From NCBI GenBank assembly GCA_002509225.1, contig DAHL01000048.1:967-8139 (forward strand): a stretch of 7,173 nt of DNA, in the 5' to 3' direction. Position numbers and translations under genes: made by a program. Origin of the DNA: Euryarchaeota archaeon UBA102. GTDB lineage: Archaea; Thermoplasmatota; Poseidoniia; MGIII; CG-Epi1. This document shows positions 1 to 6,328 of this stretch, one piece after another (position 1 is the first letter of the stretch; each line of letters begins with the position of its first letter). The notes beneath the pieces were generated by a model. It had not been told where the DNA came from. It did no database searches and was given only the letters and a program-made list of their open reading frames with translations.

Positions 1-258
1 CCTTCAGATCACGAAGCTTGGAATCTAGAAGCAAAATATCTAGCTAGAGGTCTCTCCTCTATTATCTACCTCTTATCTCCTGAAATAATTGTAATTGGTG
101 GGGGTGTTATGAAACAAACACAACTACTCGATATGGTTAAAACAGAAACTTCCAAACTTCTAAATTGTTTCGTTCCCTTGCCACAGATATCTTCTCCAAA
201 ACTAGGTGACTATGCAGGAGTTACTGGCGCTTTAAAAATCGCTAATTCATTAATTTAA
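1..258 (+). CDS. ROK-family sugar kinase (fructokinase-like), C-terminal fragment
   Basis: This is the last 85 codons of a gene whose 5' part lies left of the window; reading frame 1 is open from base 1 to a TAA stop. The peptide begins PSDHEAWNLEAKYLARGL and continues with SPEIIVIGGGVM, then ISSPKLGDYAGVTGALKIA. The IIVIGGGVM strand-and-turn and the final LGD.AGVTGAL helix are typical of the C-terminal lobe of ROK kinases. The DHEAW.LEA segment resembles the fructokinase branch (GmuE/YdhR-type) as I remember it. Such enzymes phosphorylate a hexose, probably fructose, with ATP in the cytoplasm. The ATP-binding DxGGT motif and the zinc-binding cysteines lie upstream and cannot be checked, so substrate is uncertain. 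It converges on the minus-strand membrane protein with only 14 bases between the stop codons. Family is confident; fructokinase rather than glucokinase is moderate. Confidence 0.85.
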   Translation, partial: PSDHEAWNLEAKYLARGLSSIIYLLSPEIIVIGGGVMKQTQLLDMVKTETSKLLNCFVPLPQISSPKLGDYAGVTGALKIANSLI

Positions 259-275
259 TATTTCATTAAATATTA
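256..275. terminator. A/T-only perfect palindrome at convergent gene ends, possible bidirectional terminator
   Basis: The arms TAATATTT (256-263) and AAATATTA (268-275) are perfect reverse complements around the 4-base loop CATT. The left arm starts with the TAA stop of the ROK kinase, and the right arm, read on the minus strand, starts with the TAA stop of the opposing gene. The stem has no G or C, so the hairpin would be weak. Archaeal termination mainly uses U-rich tracts, and such tracts are short here. A terminator role is inferred from position. Confidence 0.35.
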
Positions 276-962
276 TGACACAATAAATTTCTTCGTTATC
301 TCTTCTACATTATCTTCAGCATCTGTCGCTACTATTTTTATTGTGTATTCACCGGCATTCAATCCATCATGTTGATATTGCCATCTATTTTCATATCCAT
401 TTGGAAATTCATCATCCATCTCTACTGGTATAAATTCTCCATTATCACTATGTATTGTAAATTGTACACCTTCCACTTCGTCGTTATCCAAAACTAAAAC
501 AGTAATCGTAAACTCTTCATTTTCAGGAACGAGATATTCATCATTTTCTTTATTCATTTCATTCCACGTATTTCCATCATAATCATATATCTCAAATTCT
601 TCAATTACAGGACTAGCAATATCTAAAAATGGAGGGTTTGAAAGCAATATGAAGACTCCAAGCCAAGTAAAGATGGATGTTATAGCAGGTCCAAACATTT
701 TTTTTATTGGAAACTCATCCATTTTAACTATAAAAGGTATAACTTTAATCAATAATACCGGTGAAGTAAATCCAACAATCATCGCTATTCTAGTACTTAT
801 TCCAGAAGATATCATATAGTGTGTAATTACAGCTATTAGTATACCGAATGGAATGGCTACAAAGGCCACTTTCGAATCTCTAAAATCGTTCTTTATGTAT
901 TCTTCCTTATTGAATTCTGAAAATTCAAATACGACTTCTTCCTTTTTCTTCTTTTTGGCCAC
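273..962 (-). CDS. Small membrane protein with C-terminal Ig-like domain, function unknown
   Basis: I do not recognise a characterised family. Starting at GTG (962-960) the protein has 229 residues and begins (M)AKKKKKEEVV, a typical basic cytoplasmic start. The frame stays open to an ATG at 1016, which would add 18 residues (MTHGRDRVGLFVRIYTEF) but would overlap the divergent protease gene by 7 bases, so I prefer GTG. Numbered from GTG, hydrophobic segments lie at about residues 32-52, 57-79 and 89-108. After them comes a soluble acidic region (about 115-229) with alternating beta-strand patterns and the ending AGEYTIKIVATDAEDNVEE, which looks like an Ig/fibronectin-type or cadherin-like beta-sandwich. 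With three membrane passes and a cytoplasmic N-terminus, that domain would sit outside the cell. The gene is transcribed divergently from the intramembrane protease, so a partner or substrate role is possible but unproven. Confidence 0.7.
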   Translation of the reverse strand: MAKKKKKEEVVFEFSEFNKEEYIKNDFRDSKVAFVAIPFGILIAVITHYMISSGISTRIAMIVGFTSPVLLIKVIPFIVKMDEFPIKKMFGPAITSIFTWLGVFILLSNPPFLDIASPVIEEFEIYDYDGNTWNEMNKENDEYLVPENEEFTITVLVLDNDEVEGVQFTIHSDNGEFIPVEMDDEFPNGYENRWQYQHDGLNAGEYTIKIVATDAEDNVEEITKKFIVS

Positions 963-1009
963 AAACTCAGTATAGATACGCACAAATAAACCCACCCTGT
1001 CGCGTCCAT
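963..1009. promoter_or_regulatory. Divergent promoter region with a shared TATA-like box
   Basis: This 47-base gap separates the two outward-facing GTG starts at 962 (minus) and 1010 (plus). An A/T block, AAATAAA at 984-990 (TTTATTT on the minus strand), lies near its exact midpoint, about 24 bases from each start codon. That is where an archaeal TATA box sits when the transcript begins at the start codon. Neither start has a GGAGG-like site before it, which fits leaderless messages. A second A/T motif, TATAGATA (971-978), is an alternative for the plus direction. Promoter function is inferred from spacing and base composition only. Confidence 0.4.
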
Positions 1010-3079
1010 GTGTCATCAGACCAAGATTTTGAAGAATCGCTCGCTACTAACCATTCTACTTTCGAAACAGTTTTTACTAATCACTGGAGATTAATTCTAT
1101 TAGTTATATTTTTATTATTATTAGGAGACTTCAATCCCAGTTCAGGTTTCACTGTTTTCGCATTTTTCTTAGTAGTCTGGGTAGTCTCTATTAGAAAACT
1201 TCACGATTCTGGAACTTTAGAAAAATATAATTTAGATCTAATATGGGGTCGTTCATTTTTAATGTGGAGAACGGAAAGAGGCAAAGATATAATAGAAAAA
1301 CTTTCCAAATACAAGAAATTTTGGAATATTTTTGCAGACGTAGGTCTAGTTGTTGTTTTTTTCATTATGGCACTAATGCTCTTTTTGTTAATTTGGCAGG
1401 CGACCCTAGTATCACAAATACCAAAATCTGCCGCAGTCTCTCCAAAAATGCTAATAGGTTTACCAGGATTGAACCCAGTTATTCCAGTAGGTTATGGCGT
1501 TTTATCTCTTTCAATTGCAGTTATAATACATGAATTTTCACATGGAATTTTAGGAAGAGTTGCTAAAATAAAACTGAAAGCACTCGGTCTCTTATTCTTC
1601 ATATTCCCAGTTGGTGCCTTTGTAGAGCCCGATGAAGAAGAAATGATGAATATGCGTAGAAGAGAAAGGATGCGTCTCTATGCAGCAGGCCCGGCTAGTA
1701 ACATCGCATTAGCTCTCATCTTTTCAATTTTGTTTTCTTGGGTTATGGTGGGGTCGTTACAACCAGTAGAAAATGGCGCTCTAATCAGCGGCGTAGTCCA
1801 GGATTATAGTGCAGATGAAGCCGGTTTAGAAAGTTGGATGTTAATAACTTCTATAGATAATCAAACAGTCACAGACTCAGAATCCTTTTCAGTGATAATG
1901 GACAATACCACTGCCGGTCAGAATATTACTATTGAAGCTTATTCTAAAGAGGGGTCAGAATCATTCACAGCCACATTATCTGATAAGGGGGATTATTTTT
2001 TAGAATATTATCCAGAACAATACAACAGTTCAATCTCTGGTAAAGGGTTTCTAGGCGTTGCAACAACAAATCCAGAAGTCATTACAGACTTACTTGCTCA
2101 CCCAGTTGATTCAGGCGGAGCTGCCGGTCTTTTGGCTTACATGACATTACCATTTGCTAAATTACAACCATTCCCAGATCATTTCACATCATTATTCGCT
2201 CCCGAAGGGATTACTTCAATTCTTCCAGATAATTTATTTTGGATAGTCGCCAATAGTTTTTATTGGATTTTTTGGCTTAATTTAATGGTCGGTATGACGA
2301 ACGTTTTACCAGCCATTCCATTAGATGGTGGTTTCATTTTCGGCGACGGCCTTTCTGCACTTATGGAAAAAAGAAGAAAAGGACTTTCAGCAGAGGAGAG
2401 GGAAATTATAGTAGAAAAATCATCTACTTTTTTCACACTCTTAGTAGTTTCTTTAGTTGTATTTCAAGTCGCAGGTCCAAAATTATTCGGAACTGAACCT
2501 ATAGATTTAGAAGCAGTAATTACAGTAGATTCAACCGATGGTTTTACAGGTGAAAACATTTCCTTTTCAGCTTCAAATTCAAGAGGAAATTTAATCAATT
2601 ATTTGTGGGATTTTGGAGATGGTAGTAATGTTTCAACAGGCATCTCAGTTTCACATGCATACGTTTCAGGAGGGGTTTACGAAGTATCACTCACTGTCGT
2701 GGATGAAACCCGTTTGTCCGCTAGAACTTTCACAGTAATCTCTATAGATGATTCAATCGCCGCTTCAGGACAAAGTAACAATAATGAAGTAGTTTCCGTT
2801 GAGGTAAAAAATCATGCTATTTTTTCGAGTATAAGCGTTGAAACCAATCCACCAAACACACAAGGTCTATGTTACATGGAGATCAGCGTCATCAATCCAG
2901 AAGGGGTATTGGAAACAGTTGAAGGAAATAATGCAGCATTCGAGTATGAAGATTTATTGAACGGTACATGGGACATTCGTATGAGGCACGCCAATTCTGC
3001 AACGGGCGGGCCATGCGCAGCTCCAGGCTCTTTTAGTTACAATCTAGATTGGTTTATTGACTATCAGGCCGATTCATAG
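1010..3079 (+). CDS. M50-family site-2-type intramembrane metalloprotease with PDZ-like insert and PKD domain
   Basis: This 689-residue protein has the hallmarks of site-2 proteases, zinc enzymes that cut substrates within the membrane. The zinc motif HEFSH (H174, E175, H178) lies in a hydrophobic segment. The second conserved motif, NVLPAIPLDGG (431-441), supplies D439 as the third zinc ligand. Hydrophobic segments lie at about 27-38, 46-61, 108-130, 158-180, 190-204, 228-248, 408-432 and 472-488. Between the motifs, about 252-325 looks like a PDZ domain (GALISGVVQDYSADEAGL, then ITSIDNQTV). After the last membrane segment comes a PKD domain (about 500-580, core YLWDFGDGS at 531-539), then a roughly 100-residue beta-rich domain with two cysteines (C621, C669). 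Bacterial RseP/SpoIVFB-type proteins lack this tail. The GTG start is chosen because the next Met (85) falls after two membrane segments. Substrate is unknown; the divergent membrane protein is one possible partner. Confidence 0.9.
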   Translation: MSSDQDFEESLATNHSTFETVFTNHWRLILLVIFLLLLGDFNPSSGFTVFAFFLVVWVVSIRKLHDSGTLEKYNLDLIWGRSFLMWRTERGKDIIEKLSKYKKFWNIFADVGLVVVFFIMALMLFLLIWQATLVSQIPKSAAVSPKMLIGLPGLNPVIPVGYGVLSLSIAVIIHEFSHGILGRVAKIKLKALGLLFFIFPVGAFVEPDEEEMMNMRRRERMRLYAAGPASNIALALIFSILFSWVMVGSLQPVENGALISGVVQDYSADEAGLESWMLITSIDNQTVTDSESFSVIMDNTTAGQNITIEAYSKEGSESFTATLSDKGDYFLEYYPEQYNSSISGKGFLGVATTNPEVITDLLAHPVDSGGAAGLLAYMTLPFAKLQPFPDHFTSLFAPEGITSILPDNLFWIVANSFYWIFWLNLMVGMTNVLPAIPLDGGFIFGDGLSALMEKRRKGLSAEEREIIVEKSSTFFTLLVVSLVVFQVAGPKLFGTEPIDLEAVITVDSTDGFTGENISFSASNSRGNLINYLWDFGDGSNVSTGISVSHAYVSGGVYEVSLTVVDETRLSARTFTVISIDDSIAASGQSNNNEVVSVEVKNHAIFSSISVETNPPNTQGLCYMEISVINPEGVLETVEGNNAAFEYEDLLNGTWDIRMRHANSATGGPCAAPGSFSYNLDWFIDYQADS

Positions 3080-3125
3080 GCATCAAGAAACAATATTAAC
3101 CCTCAAACATTAGTATTTTTGTCCA
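3080..3125 (+). promoter_or_regulatory. Putative promoter of the tyrosine-degradation operon
   Basis: These 46 bases lie between the protease stop codon and the dioxygenase ATG. CAATATTAAC (3091-3100) is a TATA-like box centred about 30 bases before the ATG, preceded by an A-rich stretch (AAGAAA, 3085-3090) that could act as a BRE. The bases just before the ATG (TTTTTGTCCA) contain no Shine-Dalgarno sequence, which fits a leaderless transcript starting at or near the ATG. The TTTTT run at 3116-3120 could also end transcripts from the protease gene. Assigned by position and composition only. Confidence 0.35.
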
Positions 3126-4214
3126 ATGAGTGACGACCCGCTTCCTTTGAAGAATATACACCACGTCGAGCTGTGGGTAGGTAATGCAAAACAGGCATCC
3201 TACTATTATCGTAAAGCATTCGGCTATTCACAAGTTGCTTATTCAGGTCTTGAAACAGGTTCCAGAGAAAAAGCATCATATGTTTTACAACAAGGACAGA
3301 TAAGATTGGTACTCTCATCTCCTCTTAATGGAAATGATGAAATGAATAATCATCTTACAAATCATGGCGATGGAGCTAAAGATATCGCCTTTCACGTCGA
3401 CGATGCAGATTCCTGTTTCAATGATACAGTCGCACGAGGTGCTCAACCAGTTACTGAACCCAAAGACATTTCTGATGAACACGGCACAGTAAGATATGCA
3501 TCAATCCGTACATATGGAGATACTATACATTCATTTATTTCTACTTCTAATTATACAGGACCTTTTCTTCCAGGTTATAGGGGGGATATTATTGAAGAAG
3601 AGTCTGTCGGTTTGAGGTTTGTAGATCATATCGTTGGCAACGTCGAACTCGGAAAAATGAATGTTTGGGCAGATTACTATGCTAATGTTTTAGGTTTTAA
3701 GCAGATGCAGCATTTTACAGATGACGACATCTCTACAGAATATTCAGCTCTTATGTCTAAAGTAATGGAAGGTGGCAGAGGTAGAATTAAATTTCCATTA
3801 AACGAGCCAGCAGAAGGAAAGAAAAAATCACAAATTGAAGAATATTTAGACTTCTATAATGGCCCCGGTGTTCAACATATGGCGCTTTTGACCGATAATA
3901 TCATTGGAGCCATTACTAAATTAAGAGCAAACGGTGTTGAATTTTTAGAAGTTCCAGATACTTACTATGACGAACTACTCGATAGAGTGGGCGATATAGA
4001 TGAAGATTTTGACACATTAAAAAGATTAAGAATTTTAGTAGACAGGGATGATGAAGGTTATCTTCTTCAGCTCTTTACAAAACCAGTCCAAGACAGACCA
4101 ACTCTTTTTTATGAAGTAATTCAAAGAAAGGGAAGCAGAGGTTTCGGTTTCGGAAATTTCAAAGCACTATTCGAAGCCATAGAAAGACATCAATCAGAGA
4201 GAGGTAATCTATAA
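3126..4214 (+). CDS. hpd: 4-hydroxyphenylpyruvate dioxygenase
   Basis: This non-haem iron enzyme converts 4-hydroxyphenylpyruvate and O2 to homogentisate and CO2, the first ring-committed step of tyrosine breakdown in the cytoplasm. The 362-residue length is normal. Two vicinal-oxygen-chelate (glyoxalase-like) halves are visible: about 10-140 (IHHVELWVGNAKQASYYY) and about 163-335 (LRFVDHIVGNVELGKMNVW). The iron triad is intact: H168 in VDHIVGNV, H251 in GVQHMAL and E330 in LFYEVIQR. Other family signatures are NEPAEGKKKSQIEEYL (226-241), GYLLQLFTKPVQDRP (311-325) and the C-terminal GFGFGNFKALFEAIE gate helix, which closes the active site. From memory these blocks resemble actinobacterial and animal enzymes more than the Pseudomonas type. 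It is first in the operon, and its stop codon shares one base with the next gene's ATG. Hydroxymandelate synthase is a related alternative, but the homogentisate neighbours argue against it. Confidence 0.97.
   Translation: MSDDPLPLKNIHHVELWVGNAKQASYYYRKAFGYSQVAYSGLETGSREKASYVLQQGQIRLVLSSPLNGNDEMNNHLTNHGDGAKDIAFHVDDADSCFNDTVARGAQPVTEPKDISDEHGTVRYASIRTYGDTIHSFISTSNYTGPFLPGYRGDIIEEESVGLRFVDHIVGNVELGKMNVWADYYANVLGFKQMQHFTDDDISTEYSALMSKVMEGGRGRIKFPLNEPAEGKKKSQIEEYLDFYNGPGVQHMALLTDNIIGAITKLRANGVEFLEVPDTYYDELLDRVGDIDEDFDTLKRLRILVDRDDEGYLLQLFTKPVQDRPTLFYEVIQRKGSRGFGFGNFKALFEAIERHQSERGNL
4201..4205 (+). promoter_or_regulatory. Shine-Dalgarno site for homogentisate dioxygenase
   Basis: GAGGT lies 8 bases before the ATG at 4214, inside the last codons of the preceding gene. 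It matches the core of the GGAGGTGA consensus and supports this ATG as the start. Its presence here, and absence before the first gene of the operon, fits the archaeal pattern of leaderless first genes and Shine-Dalgarno-led internal genes. Confidence 0.5.
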
Positions 4215-5398
4215 TGCACAGATATCACAAATTAGGTAAAATGCCACGCAAAAGACACACTGTTTTTAGAAGTAAAGAAGGGAATATATATCATGAAGAA
4301 CTAAAAGGAAATAAAGGATTCGACGGACCATCTGCTCTGTTATATCACATATATCCTCCAACAGAAGTAGTATCTACTAAAGTGGTCGATACATTCGTTT
4401 TAGAAGAGGACCCGAATTCAGCGTTGAGGATGCGTCATTTTTACACAGACAGATTGTCTAAAGGCGGTAGCCCAGTGACAAACCGCACTCCACTCTTATT
4501 CAATAACGACGTTATCATCTCAGCCTCTCATCCCGATCAAAACGATGATTTTTATTATAGAAATGCCCAAGCCGATGAAGTTGTTTATGTTGGTAAAGGT
4601 AGTGGCACTTTAGAAACTGCATACGGCAATATGGCTTACGGAAAAGGAGATTATTTGGTAATACCTAGAGGGATTTTACATAAATATAATATGAAATCTG
4701 AATCTCATTCATTATTAATAATAGAAGGTTCTGGTGAAATTAATACGCCAAAAAGATACCGTAATGAGTATGGTCAACTGATTGAGAGGAGCCCGTATTC
4801 AGAAAGGGATTTCAGAGTTCCTGAAAAATTAAACACCCACGATGAAAAAGGAGAATACAAGATTTTAGTCAAACAAAGAGATCTTCTAACCGAAGTGACT
4901 TTAGGACATCATCCGTGTGATGTAGTTGGGTGGGATGGTTACTACTATCCTTATGCTTTCAATATCAATGATTTTGAACCAATAGTGGGTCGTATACACG
5001 AACCTCCTCCAGTTCATCAAACCTTTCAAGGTTTAAATTTCGTTGTTTGTTCTTTCTGCCCTCGGCCATTCGATTTCGACGAGAATTCTATACCGGCACC
5101 ATATAATCACTCGAATGTCATGTCTGATGAGGTAATTTACTATGCTAAGGACGAATTTATGTCTCGAAAAGGAGTAGAATTCGGCTCTTTAACTTTACAT
5201 CCTGACGGTTTAACACATGGTCCGCATCCCGGCAAATACGAAGCATCTATCGGTCAGAAATGGACGGATGAATTGGCAGTCATGGTCGACACATACTACC
5301 CCTTATTAGTTGCTAAAAATTCCTTAGATATCGAAGATGAAAATTATAGTTCTTCTTGGCTAGATGGGGAAGATTATAGTGACTCGTTAGGTGAGTAG
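4214..5398 (+). CDS. hmgA: Homogentisate 1,2-dioxygenase (short form)
   Basis: This iron enzyme opens the ring of homogentisate with O2 to give maleylacetoacetate. The 394 residues make it shorter than the roughly 440-residue human/Pseudomonas form, but similar in length to a shorter form I recall from actinobacteria and Bacteroidetes. The N-terminus (KLGKMPRKRHTVF) and GFDGPSALLYHIYPPT (35-50) are family signatures. Cupin-like folds are visible at about 118-172 (ADEVVYVGKGSGTLE, GDYLVIPRGILHKY) and about 260-340. The catalytic region is intact: H268 in PPVHQTFQG matches the human catalytic His292. H299 in PYNHSNVMSDE and H335 in LTHGPHPG match iron ligands His335 and His371. The carboxylate ligand (human Glu341) is D305 or, more likely, E306. 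The ATG overlaps the preceding stop codon in TAATG, so the two genes are probably translationally coupled. The last 25 residues are acidic and serine-rich and probably disordered. Confidence 0.95.
   Translation: MHRYHKLGKMPRKRHTVFRSKEGNIYHEELKGNKGFDGPSALLYHIYPPTEVVSTKVVDTFVLEEDPNSALRMRHFYTDRLSKGGSPVTNRTPLLFNNDVIISASHPDQNDDFYYRNAQADEVVYVGKGSGTLETAYGNMAYGKGDYLVIPRGILHKYNMKSESHSLLIIEGSGEINTPKRYRNEYGQLIERSPYSERDFRVPEKLNTHDEKGEYKILVKQRDLLTEVTLGHHPCDVVGWDGYYYPYAFNINDFEPIVGRIHEPPPVHQTFQGLNFVVCSFCPRPFDFDENSIPAPYNHSNVMSDEVIYYAKDEFMSRKGVEFGSLTLHPDGLTHGPHPGKYEASIGQKWTDELAVMVDTYYPLLVAKNSLDIEDENYSSSWLDGEDYSDSLGE
5389..5394 (+). promoter_or_regulatory. Possible Shine-Dalgarno site for the 306-residue protein
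   Basis: AGGTGA lies 12 bases before the ATG at 5407 and matches the 3' part of the GGAGGTGA consensus. The spacing is longer than ideal, so the assignment is tentative. It supports ATG 5407 as the start. Confidence 0.3.
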
Positions 5399-5406
5399 TT
5401 GAATAG

Positions 5407-6327
5407 ATGAATAATAGCCTATACTCCTTTATGGATCGCTTAATCGATTATGCAGGATTATTCCCTCCTTCTGAATTGCCATTTAACGACGCGATTTCCA
5501 ATTACATATCATATTCGTCTTCTTCAGATTCTTGGATATTGAACCGTTTCATTTGTCCAGTTTCGAAATTGAATAATTTATTGCCTCATTTATCTAATTT
5601 TACACCTGAAAAACCCCTTCATCTTTCAGTTTTACTTACAGGTGATTTTCAAGACGATAAATATATAAATAAGTTTAATGAAGAATTAAACGCCATCAAA
5701 TCTTTCGAAACTCAATATAGTGATGTTTGTAAAATTGAGTCATTAGAGGCTAAAATAGATGTCCAAAACATCAATTTAGATGATATTTTAAATGTCATAA
5801 CTACTTCTATCGAATCTCTCAACAATTCCGTTGAAATTTTCCTAGAACCTACTGATTCAGATTTTTCTTTAATATCTGATCAAATTTTCAAATCAAATAT
5901 CAAAAATATCCAATTAAAACTAAGGTGTGGCGGCGTTGTCCCAAAAGCATTCCCATCCTCTAAAACAATAGCTTCAGCACTATCTTTTTGTAAAAATAAT
6001 AATGTAAAACTAAAATTTACTGCCGGCCTTCATCATCCAATCCGCCATTTCAATGAACAAATTGGCACCAAAATGCACGGCTTTGTCAACGTTTTTGGCG
6101 CAGCCCTCCTCTTTTACACGAATAAAATAAATAAAAACACCCTAATCGAAGCGCTGGAAGATGAAAACCCTAACAATTTCAACTTCAAAAATTCTTCTTT
6201 TTCTTGGAAAAATAATAGTTTACCTGTAAAAGAGATAGTAGTTTTAAGAGATGAGGCATTGCTCTCTTATGGTAGTTGTTCCTTCGATGAACCAAGAGAC
6301 GACCTCAAAGACTTAGGATGGATGTAA
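5407..6327 (+). CDS. Conserved-looking protein of unknown function in the homogentisate operon
   Basis: I cannot assign a characterised family to this 306-residue soluble protein. It has no signal peptide or membrane segment. Motif-like blocks are DYAGLFPP (14-21), EIFLEP (143-148), KLRCGG (171-176), KFTAGLHHPIRH (203-214), MHGFVNVFGAALL (223-235) and SYGSCSFDEPRDDLKDLG (288-304). I recall similar motifs in uncharacterised bacterial proteins encoded near fumarylacetoacetase genes, but could not check this. Alternating strands and helices, with motifs at strand ends, would fit an alpha/beta barrel. Candidate active-site residues are R173, C174, H209, H210, H214, H224, C291 and E295. The start is 8 bases after the homogentisate dioxygenase stop, and its own stop is followed after one base by the fumarylacetoacetase ATG, so it is certainly part of the operon. 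Its place between the dioxygenase and the hydrolase suggests maleylacetoacetate isomerisation, for which no GST-type enzyme is seen here. That role is inferred. The middle is rich in Asn, Ser and Lys, in keeping with AT-rich DNA. Confidence 0.85.
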   Translation: MNNSLYSFMDRLIDYAGLFPPSELPFNDAISNYISYSSSSDSWILNRFICPVSKLNNLLPHLSNFTPEKPLHLSVLLTGDFQDDKYINKFNEELNAIKSFETQYSDVCKIESLEAKIDVQNINLDDILNVITTSIESLNNSVEIFLEPTDSDFSLISDQIFKSNIKNIQLKLRCGGVVPKAFPSSKTIASALSFCKNNNVKLKFTAGLHHPIRHFNEQIGTKMHGFVNVFGAALLFYTNKINKNTLIEALEDENPNNFNFKNSSFSWKNNSLPVKEIVVLRDEALLSYGSCSFDEPRDDLKDLGWM

Positions 6328-6328
6328 T

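Noticed and set aside
1243..1533. Open frame of 96 codons on the plus strand inside the protease gene
   Set aside because: It lies wholly within the well-supported protease reading frame, its translation is cysteine/arginine-rich without domain character, and it has no ribosome site; it is a shadow frame.
2521..2760. PKD region as a separate secreted protein gene
   Set aside because: It is in frame with the protease with no stop codon or internal start with a ribosome site, so it is a fused domain.
3103..3318. Minus-strand open frame of 71 codons over the start of the HPPD gene
   Set aside because: It is antisense to clear HPPD coding sequence, has no recognisable protein features, and would run through the likely operon promoter.
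3126..4214. 4-hydroxymandelate synthase instead of HPPD
   Set aside because: The two enzymes share fold and ligands, but the operon contains homogentisate dioxygenase and fumarylacetoacetase, and the C-terminal signatures are those of HPPD.
5407..6327. Calling the 306-residue protein a maleylacetoacetate isomerase outright
   Set aside because: Only position supports it. No zeta-GST signature (SSCS.RVRIAL type) is seen, so the function is left unknown and the idea is kept as a finding.
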